This document shows positions 33,227 to 41,463 of a DNA stretch of 64,000 bases, in pieces (the stretch's first letter is position 1; the number at the start of each line of letters is the position of its first letter). The notes under the pieces were generated by a model. The model worked only from the letters and a program-made list of their open reading frames with translations. It made no database searches and was not told where the DNA came from. This DNA is from Bryobacterales bacterium (GTDB lineage Bacteria > Acidobacteriota > Terriglobia > Bryobacterales > Bryobacteraceae). The stretch lies in assembly GCA_016716385.1 (NCBI GenBank), contig JADJWL010000015.1:1-64000 (forward strand), read 5' to 3'. Position numbers and translations under genes: made by a program.

Positions 33227-33696
33227 GCAAGATCATTGGAAGCCTGCTGGCGATGTCGCTGCTGTGCGCGGTCACGTTCGCGCAACTCGCCACGCGGAAG
33301 GCGCTGACATTGAACGCGGCCAAACAGATCGCCGCCGCAGCCGAAGCCGAGGCCTTGAAGAACCAGTGGAACGTCGTGATCGCGGTCGCCGACGACGGTG
33401 GGAACCTTCTCTACCTGCAGCGCATGGACGGCACCCAGGTGGGGTCTGTGCAGGTGGCCATCGACAAGGCGCGTTCGGCGGTCCTGTTCCGGCGTCCGAC
33501 CAAAGTCTTCGAGGATGCGGTGCTTGGGGGACGCAACGGCGTCATGAAGCTTGAAGGCGCGATGCCTGTGGAAGGGGGTCTGCCGCTGGTGATCGACGGC
33601 GCCATCGTCGGCTCGATCGGTGTGAGCGGCGTCACCTCGCAGCAGGACGGAATTATCGCCAAGGCGGGCGCCGAAGCCGCGGCCAGGATGAAGTAG
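33223..33696 (+). CDS. GlcG/HbpS family heme-binding-like protein (exported)
   Basis: The protein has 157 aa with signal peptide MSKIIGSLLAMSLLCAVTFAQ. The GlcG/HbpS fold is seen in LTLNAAKQIAAAAEAEALKN, WNVVIAVADDGGNLLYLQRMDG near 47-68, SVQVAIDKARSAVLFRRPT near 73-91, and EGGLPLVIDGAIVGSIGVSG near 117-136. HbpS relatives bind heme outside the cell; others are linked to glycolate use. The HbpS heme-binding Thr cannot be assigned with confidence. The gene overlaps the TauE gene by 4 bases. Confidence 0.88.
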   Translation: MSKIIGSLLAMSLLCAVTFAQLATRKALTLNAAKQIAAAAEAEALKNQWNVVIAVADDGGNLLYLQRMDGTQVGSVQVAIDKARSAVLFRRPTKVFEDAVLGGRNGVMKLEGAMPVEGGLPLVIDGAIVGSIGVSGVTSQQDGIIAKAGAEAAARMK

Positions 33697-33719
33697 GATT
33701 CCGGGCGCAGCCGCGGAGC

Positions 33720-33929
33720 CTACTTGGCCTTCTTCTGCTTCTGCTGACCGACACGGACTTTGAACTGGCGCTGTTGCATCTCGGCATGAGCCTTCCAGTC
33801 GTACCGCTGGCTGGCTTCGGCCAGGTAGGCGTCGACGTCGGCGTTCTTGGGGAGGACCGCCATCAGAGTTGCGGACTGAGCGCCGTCCGGGCTGCTGATG
33901 CGGAAGCGCTTCACATTCGGAATGCTCAT
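33720..33929 (-). CDS. Small hypothetical protein
   Basis: A 69-aa basic protein (MSIPNVKRFRISSPDGAQSA...) with a mixed alpha/beta look: FRISSPDGAQSATLMAVLP could be two strands, NADVDAYLAEASQRYDWKAHAEMQQRQFKV a helix, followed by a Gln/Lys-rich tail QQKQKKAK. A GAGAGAG stretch precedes the ATG at usable spacing. No family recognised. Composition and codon pattern look like a real gene. The 161 bases upstream, to the next gene end at 34091, show nothing else. Confidence 0.5.
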   Translation of the reverse strand: MSIPNVKRFRISSPDGAQSATLMAVLPKNADVDAYLAEASQRYDWKAHAEMQQRQFKVRVGQQKQKKAK

Positions 33930-34090
33930 AGACTCTCTCAGAATATCACGCAGTCCGGCCGGTTGCGGGGCGGGCGATACGCGAGGGAAGAGCGCCTAGG
34001 TCCGACTCTCCACGGTCCCGGGACAGCATTTCGCGTCGCAGCCCTGCAAGGATAGGCCGCATGTCCAGGCCGGTACCTCCAACGGCGTCT

Positions 34091-35684
34091 TCACCGCGAC
34101 AGCAGAGGCGGCGCGCCGAGGTCGCGCATCTCAACCAGCGGCAGATCCACCGTGATCGGCGCATGGTCGGAGAGCCCGCTCGGGAGCACTCCGTTGATCT
34201 CGGACATGGTGACGGGAAAGTGCGGAGCGAACCATTCGCTGCCGTCCGGTTCCCGCGGGTCGTCGACCAATGGCTTGATCAGGAACCAGTCGAGCTTGAA
34301 GCGTCCCACCAGCCCGCCGTAGTCGCGCCGAAAAGTGAATGTCGGCTTGAAGCCCTTCGGGCCGCGTTCGTTCGAGTTGCCCAATGTACGCTGCCTGTTT
34401 GCGGTGCGGCCGAAACTGCCCCGGAAATCGAACGCATGGCCATCGGCGAAACGAAAGCGCTCGATCATCCGAAACAGAGCCGCCTCCCGGTTGGTGGCGA
34501 ACACGGGCACGTGGCGCGCCGTGGGGTCCTGGTAATTCTTGAAGTAGTTCGCGGGAAACATCAGGGCCCTGGGCAGCACCAGCGGCGTAAACCAGCGCAG
34601 CGCATTGAGCGCCCAGAAGTCGGCATCTCCGATGCGTTTGCTGATCTCGCGCTCGACAGACGTGGGCGCGCCGCTGGCGCCGGTGGTGTTCAGATCGCCG
34701 CCCAGGATCACCGGATCCTCCACCTCCTGGATCGCAGTCAGGATCTGCTCCATCTGCTCACGGCGGCAAGCGGGATTGCACTTGTTCTCGAGGTGGGCCG
34801 CGACGACGGTGACTTGTCCGGTGGGTGACTCGGGAACGGCGACCTCGGCGATAAGCGCCATCCGGTTCCCATGCCGCAACTCGCGCGAGACGCGTTCAAT
34901 GAAGACGCGTTCCGCGGTCCAGCGGCACGCCTCTTCGATGCGGGCGATCGCGGTGCGCTCTTCCCCGTACCAGTCGTAACAGGCTTTGAGCCGCAGGACG
35001 CGCGCGCGCCGGATCGGGTAGCGGCTGAGAATAGCGCTTCCGTGGAGCCCGCGATACCGGGCAGGATCGGCGGAAAGTTCACGCCGCAGCCGCTCTCGCA
35101 ACTGCTCATCGCCGTACTCGATCCTGTCGGCTCCCAGGCCCAGGGGATCGACCTCGACGAACTCCACACCGAAGGCATAGTTCATGCCGAGGGCGGCGGG
35201 CGAGGTCCGCCGTCACGTCGCGATACCCGGAGCGCGGCATGCCGAGATCGGCCTCGTTGAGGATGAGCAGGTCGACACCCCGGAGCCGGTCCAACTGGCT
35301 GGCAATGACGGCGGCGGGTTCGGGTGGCGCGCCGGTCCGTTGCTCAGCGGCAGCCAGAAACCTGGCTGGGTCCGAGAGCGCCAGCCGGATCAGGTCGAAC
35401 TCTATGCCGCGTTCGATGTTCCAGAGGGCGGCTCGCAGCAGAGGGCCGAGCAGTGGATCGGTGGGACGCTTCGGCCGAACGCCCCCTTCATGGGCGGCGT
35501 TGCTGACGGCCACCGTTTGCAAAAGCGCGTCCAGACTGGCGCCAAGCTCGCCGTCAGGCTCCACGGCGGTGGAAAGCGCCACGATGGCATCGAAGCTCAA
35601 GAACGGAAGCGCGGTATCCTGCGCCGGCGCCGGGACACCAAGCCACAACATCAGGACACCGAGTGCGCGGGAGAGGCTTCGCAT
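34091..35684 (-). CDS. Endonuclease/exonuclease/phosphatase (EEP) family protein, frameshifted
   Basis: Two overlapping frames make one exported EEP-fold protein of about 530 aa. The upstream frame starts with signal peptide MRSLSRALGVLMLWLGVPAPAQ at 35684 and carries ALWNIERGIEFDLIR and LLILNEADLGMPRSGYRDVT (metal-binding Asn and Glu). The downstream frame carries MNYAFGVEFVEVDP, AAHLENKCNPACRREQ, ILGGDLNTTG (catalytic Asp and Asn) and LSDHAPITV (catalytic Asp-His). Removing one G from GGG at 35191-35193 or 35198-35200 joins them as DLA..LGMNYAFG. It could be a nuclease, phosphodiesterase or lipid phosphatase. It is the last gene of the valS operon. Confidence 0.82.
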
Positions 35685-35709
35685 CCACTTATTTGATTTT
35701 ATCGTCCGA

Positions 35710-36411
35710 TCACTGTGGCATGTAGAACAGGCTGAGCCGCGGCAGCGCGTTTTCTTCGAGCACCCGGCGGTCCAGGAACTGGCGCTCGAGCATCGCGAGT
35801 TGGGAGGCCGTCATCTTGCCCCGGTACGGCCGCAGGTACGAATCGAGTTCGCGGCGCGCTGCGAGGACGGCCTCGTCGCTCTGCCTGGCGCGCAATCTGG
35901 CGATCAGCTTCTCTTCCAGCGCCGTCAGATGCTGCTCCAGGGGTTCGAGCGACGCCGCATACTCCTCGACCGAGGCTGCGAGCCTGTCCAGCGATTCGGC
36001 GATCGCCTCGAAGCCTGACGCGGCGACGGCGCGGGCGTGTCCTTCGATGTAGGCGCGCAGTTGCTCCACGGGGAACAGCGGCTCCGCTTCGCGCGGCGGC
36101 GATTCGGGCTGGCCGGTGGCCGCGGCAGCCATCTTTTCGGCCTCCTCCAACACCGCCTGGGCGCAGAACGTCAACGAATTGACCTGACGGGTCTTTGTCT
36201 TCTTCGCGCGCCACTTGGCGAAGGCCGAGTCGATACCGCGGAGCACGGCTTCGAGTGGGACTCCTTCATTCTTCCAGCTCTCGATCAGAGCCCAGTCGAG
36301 GGGCGACAGCAAGAACAGGCCCGACCCACGAGCACGTTGGAAATGCTCTTCAACCTCGGTGAAGTAATTGAAGTAATTGCGGGGCCAGTCCGGCGGCGGG
36401 TTATCCGCCAT
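35710..36411 (-). CDS. Conserved hypothetical coiled-coil protein
   Basis: A 233-aa soluble protein without signal peptide. The N-terminal 75 residues (WPRNYFNYFTEVEEHFQRAR, FLLSPLDWALIESWKNEGVP, EAVLRGIDSAFAKWR) look like a small helical domain. From about 105 it is almost all helix with heptad-like repeats (FEAIAESLDRLAASVEEYAA, LEQHLTALEEKLIARLRARQ), suggesting a coiled coil. I recall the N-terminal motif from other Acidobacteriota but know no function. It starts inside the end of coaX (11-base overlap), so it belongs to the valS-nadC-birA-coaX operon. Confidence 0.7.
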   Translation of the reverse strand: MADNPPPDWPRNYFNYFTEVEEHFQRARGSGLFLLSPLDWALIESWKNEGVPLEAVLRGIDSAFAKWRAKKTKTRQVNSLTFCAQAVLEEAEKMAAAATGQPESPPREAEPLFPVEQLRAYIEGHARAVAASGFEAIAESLDRLAASVEEYAASLEPLEQHLTALEEKLIARLRARQSDEAVLAARRELDSYLRPYRGKMTASQLAMLERQFLDRRVLEENALPRLSLFYMPQ

Positions 36412-37174
36412 TGCGGTTCCGGCTCCAGATCAGGTGCAGGCCGTCGAGGGTGAGGTTCTCATCGATGTGGCGCAGCGTGCGGGTGCCGGAGGCGATCATC
36501 CGCGCCTGGCCGCCGGTCGCGACCACGCGGGTCTCGGGACCGAGTTCCGCCGCCACACGCTCAACGATGCCGTCAATCATGCCGACCGCGCCATAGAACA
36601 GGCCTGAGCGCATGCTGTCCACGGTATTCGTCCCGATCACGGACTTCGGCTCGCCGAAATCCACCAGAGGCAGGCGCGCCGTCCGTGTGAACAGAGCCTC
36701 GATCGAAATATTGACGCCCGCGGCGATCACGCCGCCCAGGTATTCGGCCTGAGCTGAGACGGCATCGAAGGTGATGGCCGTGCCGAGGTCGACGACCACA
36801 CACGGCCCACCGTACTTCGTGAACGCCGCCACGCTGTTCACGATGCGGTCCGCGCCCACTTCGCGCGGATTGTCGTAGCGGATTATGAGTCCGGTGTCGG
36901 TGGCATGCGAAACGAACAGCGCCTCGGCGCCGAAGTAGCGGCGGATCGTGGCCGCGAGCGGTGCGTCGAGCGGCGGGACGACGCTGGCCACGATGATGCC
37001 GTCGATCGACGCGAAATCGAGCCCGGCGAGCGCGAACAGGTTGCGCAACAGCACGCCCCATTCGTCGGTGGTCTGGTCGATCACGGTGCGCAGACGCCAG
37101 TCCGCCACCAGGCGCTCGCCGTCGAACACTCCCACGGTGACGTTGGAGTTGCCGGCGTCAAGCGCTAAGAGCAC
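36401..37174 (-). CDS. coaX: Type III pantothenate kinase
   Basis: A 257-aa enzyme that phosphorylates pantothenate in CoA synthesis. The GTG at 37174 is chosen because GGAGG lies 5 bases upstream and the protein then begins VLLALDAGNSNVTVGVFDG, the family's phosphate-binding start with catalytic Asp6. A GTG two codons earlier has no room for a ribosome site. Other motifs: IIVASVVPPLD near 65, the substrate loop EVGADRIVNSVAAFTKYGGP near 105-124, VVDLGTAITFDAVS near 126 and GGVIAAGVNIS near 145. It overlaps birA by 17 bases upstream, a common pairing in bacteria. Confidence 0.96.
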   Translation of the reverse strand: MLLALDAGNSNVTVGVFDGERLVADWRLRTVIDQTTDEWGVLLRNLFALAGLDFASIDGIIVASVVPPLDAPLAATIRRYFGAEALFVSHATDTGLIIRYDNPREVGADRIVNSVAAFTKYGGPCVVVDLGTAITFDAVSAQAEYLGGVIAAGVNISIEALFTRTARLPLVDFGEPKSVIGTNTVDSMRSGLFYGAVGMIDGIVERVAAELGPETRVVATGGQARMIASGTRTLRHIDENLTLDGLHLIWSRNRNGG

Positions 37175-37904
37175 GCACACCTCCGGTGTAAATCGTCTCC
37201 CGCGCACCGTCGTCGCGCCGGACCACGAGGAAGCCGGCGCCGTCGAGGCCTTCGGTGACGCCGTGCGTCCACTCATTGCCGCGAGCTACCTGGACACGCC
37301 GGCCGCGGGCGTAGCTCGATCGCCGCATGAACTGGTCGAAGATCGCGCGTTTGCCGGCGACGCGCAGCATCGCGAGAAACGCATCGGAGGCGCGAATGAG
37401 TTCGAAGAGCAGTTCTTCGCGCGACACTTCCTGTCCGGTGGCGAGGCGCAGCGAGGTGGCTTCGCCGGCCAGGGTTTCCGGAAACACTGCGTGGTTGGCA
37501 TTGATGCCGATGCCGGCGACCACAGCGTCTCCCGCCTGCACGAGGATGCCGGCGGCCTTCCGCTCTTCGAGCATCACGTCGTTCGGCCAGCGGAGGTCGC
37601 AGCCGAGGTCGGTGACGCGCGCGATCGCCTCGGCCGTCGCGAGACCAAGGGCAAGAGTGGCGGGCGGCAGGTCGCACGCGGCCATCGTCCTGCCGAGGAC
37701 AATGGACACATAGAGCCCCTCATCGGGCGCCGAGTGCCAGACGTGGCCGTGACGGCCTTGCCCCGCTGTCTGCTCGTTGGCGACAACGATCGTCCCCGGC
37801 TGGCCCACCGCGGCGGCGACCCGCATCGTGGTGTCGACCGTTTCGAAATACTCGATCCTGCGTCCGGGCAGGGCCCTGCGGACGGAAGCGATATCCAGAG
37901 CCAT
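37158..37904 (-). CDS. birA: Biotin--[acetyl-CoA-carboxylase] ligase
   Basis: The product has 248 aa from the ATG at 37904, one base after the nadC stop. It attaches biotin to the carboxyl-carrier protein through biotinyl-AMP. Motifs: EYFETVDTTMRVA near 20, NEQTAGQGRHGHVWHS near 45-60 (the flexible adenylate loop GRGRRGR in variant form), LRWPNDVMLEERKAAGIL near 105-122 with the biotin-contacting Lys, and GIGINANH near 133. There is no N-terminal helix-turn-helix, so this is a group I enzyme without repressor function. Cotranscribed with nadC and coaX. Confidence 0.95.
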   Translation of the reverse strand: MALDIASVRRALPGRRIEYFETVDTTMRVAAAVGQPGTIVVANEQTAGQGRHGHVWHSAPDEGLYVSIVLGRTMAACDLPPATLALGLATAEAIARVTDLGCDLRWPNDVMLEERKAAGILVQAGDAVVAGIGINANHAVFPETLAGEATSLRLATGQEVSREELLFELIRASDAFLAMLRVAGKRAIFDQFMRRSSYARGRRVQVARGNEWTHGVTEGLDGAGFLVVRRDDGARETIYTGGVRALSA

Positions 37905-37905
37905 G

Positions 37906-38730
37906 TCACAACTCCAGCCGGAAACTGATATCGGCGGCACGCGCGGAATGCGTGATCGCACCGGCGGAGACGAAATCAGCGCCCGTTCCGGCGTAGGCGC
38001 GGACCGTCTCCAGAGTAATGCCTCCCGACAGTTCGACTGAGGCGCGTCCGGCAATGTGCGCGATCCATTCGCGCGCCTGGTCCGGAGTCAGATTATCCAA
38101 CAGAAGCCGTGTCGCCCCGCAGGCGAGCGCTTCATCGAGTTCGGTCCGAGTCCGGACCTCGATTTCGACCGGCACGGCGCAGTGGCGCGTCGCTTCAAGC
38201 GCCTGCCGCACCCCGCCCGCCGCCGTGATGTGGTTGTTCTTGATGAGCACGGCGTCAAACAGGCCGAAGCGGTGGTTGGTCACGCCGCCGGCGGCGGCCG
38301 CCATCTTCTCCAAACGGCGCAGACCGGGCGTTGTCTTGCGCGTGTCGAGCACACGGCACCCGGTTCCCTCGACGGCGGCGGCGAACTGCGACGCCAGCGT
38401 CGCGACGCCACTGAGCCGCTGCAGGAAGTTCAACGCAACCCGCTCGCACTCCAGCAGCGTCCTCGCCGGCCCTTCGACCTGCGCCAGAGCGGCATCGCCC
38501 GGGACCCGGTCGCCGTCCCTGTGCAGCGCCGTCACGGACACGCCGCCTCCGCGCCGGGCATAGACAGCGGGCAGCACCTCCATGCCGGCTACGACAAGAT
38601 CCTCGCGTGCGAGGAACGTGCCCGCCGCGCGGCGGTCCGCCGGCACACAGGCCTCGGTGGTGACATCGCCGCTCCCGACGTCCTCGTCGAGCGCGCGCCG
38701 GATGGCGTCCTCGATATCCGCGGCGATCAT
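37906..38730 (-). CDS. nadC: Nicotinate-nucleotide pyrophosphorylase (carboxylating)
   Basis: A 274-aa quinolinate phosphoribosyltransferase that makes nicotinate mononucleotide from quinolinate and PRPP in NAD synthesis. Motifs: DEDVGSGDVTTEA near 15, ERVALNFLQRLSGVATLA near 95, VLDTRKTTPGLRRLEK near 127-142, LIKNNHITAAGG near 163, and DNLTPDQAREW near 215. All phosphate- and carboxylate-binding Lys/Arg residues of these motifs are present. nadA and nadB are not in the window. The ATG overlaps the valS stop (ATGA), and birA follows by one base. Confidence 0.96.
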   Translation of the reverse strand: MIAADIEDAIRRALDEDVGSGDVTTEACVPADRRAAGTFLAREDLVVAGMEVLPAVYARRGGGVSVTALHRDGDRVPGDAALAQVEGPARTLLECERVALNFLQRLSGVATLASQFAAAVEGTGCRVLDTRKTTPGLRRLEKMAAAAGGVTNHRFGLFDAVLIKNNHITAAGGVRQALEATRHCAVPVEIEVRTRTELDEALACGATRLLLDNLTPDQAREWIAHIAGRASVELSGGITLETVRAYAGTGADFVSAGAITHSARAADISFRLEL

Positions 38731-41399
38731 TGCGGCAAACCCGCCAGCGCGGCTCCTACCTTCTCCAACTGCTCCTCGTACTCGGACAGCTTGGTCCGCA
38801 GCGTCTGGACCACCTGTTCGGGCGCGCGGCTGATGAATGCCTCATTGCCGAGCTGCCGGTGGGAATTCGCGATCACCTTCTCGAGTTGCTCGCGTTCCTT
38901 GACCAGCCGGGTCCTCTGCGCCGCTGCCTGCTCGGCCGGGACGCGCAGCACAAGGTCGAACCCGGACCCGGAACGGACGGCGCCGGTGACGCGCTCAGCC
39001 GAAGCAGGCTCGACGGAGAGATCGGCGTTCGCCAACCGGTGGATGAACACGCCGTTGCGTTTCGCCATCTCCAGCGCGGCTTCCGAACAGTAGAGCACGC
39101 CCTCCAACTCCTGCCGCGGATCGAGCTTCATGTCCGCCCGCAGGTTGCGCGCCGCCGTGACAATCTCCTGGACGAGCTGCACTTCATGCTCGGCTGCGAG
39201 ATCGGAGGCTTCCTGCCGGTATCGCGGAAACGCCGCCAGCGCAACCGACACCGGCAGTCCCTCCGTCCGGCCGTTCTTGAGGCGCTGCCACAGTTCCTCT
39301 GTGAGAAACGGCATCACCGGATGCAGCAGCCGGAGCGCGTATTCGAATGCCGCCAGAAGGTTCCGCCAGTGCGCATCGAGTCCCGATGCTTCGCGGAAAC
39401 GCAGCTTCTTCATCTCCACGTACCAGTCGCAAAACTCGTGCCAGAAGAACTGCCACAGCCGCTGCGCGACCTCATGGAACCGGTATTGCTCCAGCGCCCG
39501 CTCGACCTCGTCGGCGCACTGATTCAGACGGCTGAAGATCCAGCGGTCTTCGATCGGCGCCTCCAGGCTCTCGTCGGGCTCGGGGCGGAAGTCCTGCAAG
39601 TTGTCCGGCAGCCAGGGATCGACGCCGGAGCGCTCCATGTTCACAAACAGGAAGCGCGCCGCGTTCCAGATCTTGTTGGCGAAGGCGCGCGTGGACTCCA
39701 TGCGCTCGGTCGTCAACACGATGTCAGTCCCGGGCGCGGCGCCCATCAGGAGTGCCAGACGCACCGCGTCGGTGCCGTACTGCGGAGTCACAACCAGGGG
39801 ATCGATCACGTTCCCCTTCGTTTTCGACATCTTCTGGCGCTCCGCGTCGCGAATCAGGCCGTGGATATAGACTTGGCGGAACGGGACGCTGCCGGTGCAC
39901 TCGATGCCGAACATGATCATCCGCGCAACCCAGAAGAAGATGATGTCGAAGCCGGTGATCAGGAGCGAGGTCGGATAGTAGACTTGCAGATCGTCCGTCT
40001 TCTCGGGCCAGCCCATCGTCGTGAAGGGCCAGAGACCGGAGCTGAACCAGGTATCGAGAACATCCGGATCCTGCTCGAAACGCGAGGACGCGCAACGCGG
40101 GCACGACGTAGGAGCTTCCCGGTCCACTACGACTTCCCCGCAATCCTGGCAATACCAGGCGGGAATGCGGTGTCCCCACCACAACTGCCGCGACACGCAC
40201 CAGTCGCGGATGTTGTACATCCACTCGAAATACGTCTTCTTCCAGTTTTCCGGGACGAACTGGATCCGCCCGGTTTCAACGGCGTCGATCGCCTTTTCGG
40301 CAAGCGGCTTGGTCTTGACGAACCATTGCGTGGAGACGAGCGGCTCCACCACGGTCTTGCAGCGGTCGCACTTGCCGACTCCGAGCGCGTACGGCTCGGT
40401 ACTCGCGAGCAGCCCGAGGGCGTCGAGATCCGCCAGGATGCGCTTGCGCGCCTCGAACCGGTCGAGGCCGGCATACGCGCCCGCCGCCTCCGTCATCTCG
40501 CCGGTCTCGCCGATCACCTGGATCGACGGCAGGTTGTGACGGCGTCCGCACTCGAAATCGTTCGGGTCGTGCGCGGGCGTCACTTTCACGACGCCAGTGC
40601 CGAACTCGGGGTCCGCCAGATCGTCCAGCACGATCGGGATCTCGCGGTTCATCAGCGGCAGCGTTACAGTCTTGCCGTGCAGGCCGCGGTACCGGGCGTC
40701 CGCCGCGTTGATTGCGACCGCGGTATCGCCCAACATCGTCTCGGGACGCGTCGTGGCGACCGTGAGAAACTGGTCGGTCCCTTGCACGGGATACCGGATA
40801 TGCCACAGATTCCCTTGCGTCTCTTCATGCGCGACTTCGAGGTCCGACAGCGCCGTGTGGCAACGCGGACACCAGTTCACCATGTACGAGCCGCGATAGA
40901 TCAGCCCCTTTTCAAAGAGGCGGACAAACACTTCGCGCACCGCGCGGGAAAGGCCTTCGTCGAGAGTGAAGCGCTCGCGGCTCCAGTCGCAGCTTGCGCC
41001 AAGCTGCACCATCTGCCGCTTGATGGTGTCGCCCGATTCGGACTTCCATGCCCAGACGCGCTTCTCGAACTCCTCCCTGCCCAGATCGCGCCGCGTCTTG
41101 CCCTCCGCCGCCAGTTGCCGCTCCACCACCATTTGCGTGGCGATGCCGGCGTGGTCGGTGCCGGGCAGCCAGAGCGTGTTGTAGCCGGACATGCGGCGCC
41201 AGCGCACAATCGCGTCGATCTCGGTGTGCTCCAGCATGTGGCCCATGTGGAGCGAACCGGTGACGTTCGGCGGGGGAATCACGAGCGAAAAAACCGGACC
41301 TCCGGCGCCGGTAGACGCCTCGAAGATCCGCTTCTCGATCCACCACTGGGACCATTGGGGTTCGAACCGCTGGGGTTCGTACACTTTGTCGATCTGCAT
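38727..41399 (-). CDS. valS: Valyl-tRNA synthetase
   Basis: The product has 890 aa from the ATG at 41399 (MQIDKVYEPQRFEPQWSQWW), normal for the family; the frame extends about 94 codons further upstream but that part overlaps the divergent htrA gene and is not coding. Motifs: PPNVTGSLHMGHML (HIGH), the editing domain around TTRPETMLGDTAVAIN, a Cys cluster in WYCQDCGEVVV and CPRCASSRF, and KMSKTKGN (KMSKS). The anticodon-binding domain and a C-terminal coiled coil (PEQVVQTLRTKLSEYEEQLE) follow. It charges tRNA-Val with editing of Thr. First gene of the operon valS-nadC-birA-coaX-hypothetical-EEP; no T-box leader fits in the 64-base spacer. Confidence 0.98.
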   Translation of the reverse strand: MQIDKVYEPQRFEPQWSQWWIEKRIFEASTGAGGPVFSLVIPPPNVTGSLHMGHMLEHTEIDAIVRWRRMSGYNTLWLPGTDHAGIATQMVVERQLAAEGKTRRDLGREEFEKRVWAWKSESGDTIKRQMVQLGASCDWSRERFTLDEGLSRAVREVFVRLFEKGLIYRGSYMVNWCPRCHTALSDLEVAHEETQGNLWHIRYPVQGTDQFLTVATTRPETMLGDTAVAINAADARYRGLHGKTVTLPLMNREIPIVLDDLADPEFGTGVVKVTPAHDPNDFECGRRHNLPSIQVIGETGEMTEAAGAYAGLDRFEARKRILADLDALGLLASTEPYALGVGKCDRCKTVVEPLVSTQWFVKTKPLAEKAIDAVETGRIQFVPENWKKTYFEWMYNIRDWCVSRQLWWGHRIPAWYCQDCGEVVVDREAPTSCPRCASSRFEQDPDVLDTWFSSGLWPFTTMGWPEKTDDLQVYYPTSLLITGFDIIFFWVARMIMFGIECTGSVPFRQVYIHGLIRDAERQKMSKTKGNVIDPLVVTPQYGTDAVRLALLMGAAPGTDIVLTTERMESTRAFANKIWNAARFLFVNMERSGVDPWLPDNLQDFRPEPDESLEAPIEDRWIFSRLNQCADEVERALEQYRFHEVAQRLWQFFWHEFCDWYVEMKKLRFREASGLDAHWRNLLAAFEYALRLLHPVMPFLTEELWQRLKNGRTEGLPVSVALAAFPRYRQEASDLAAEHEVQLVQEIVTAARNLRADMKLDPRQELEGVLYCSEAALEMAKRNGVFIHRLANADLSVEPASAERVTGAVRSGSGFDLVLRVPAEQAAAQRTRLVKEREQLEKVIANSHRQLGNEAFISRAPEQVVQTLRTKLSEYEEQLEKVGAALAGLPQ

Positions 41400-41463
41400 C
41401 GGGAATCTTCCAATATAGCAAGCCGGCGAGCCGCGAATTACACTGGAAAGGGGGTTCCCGGCT

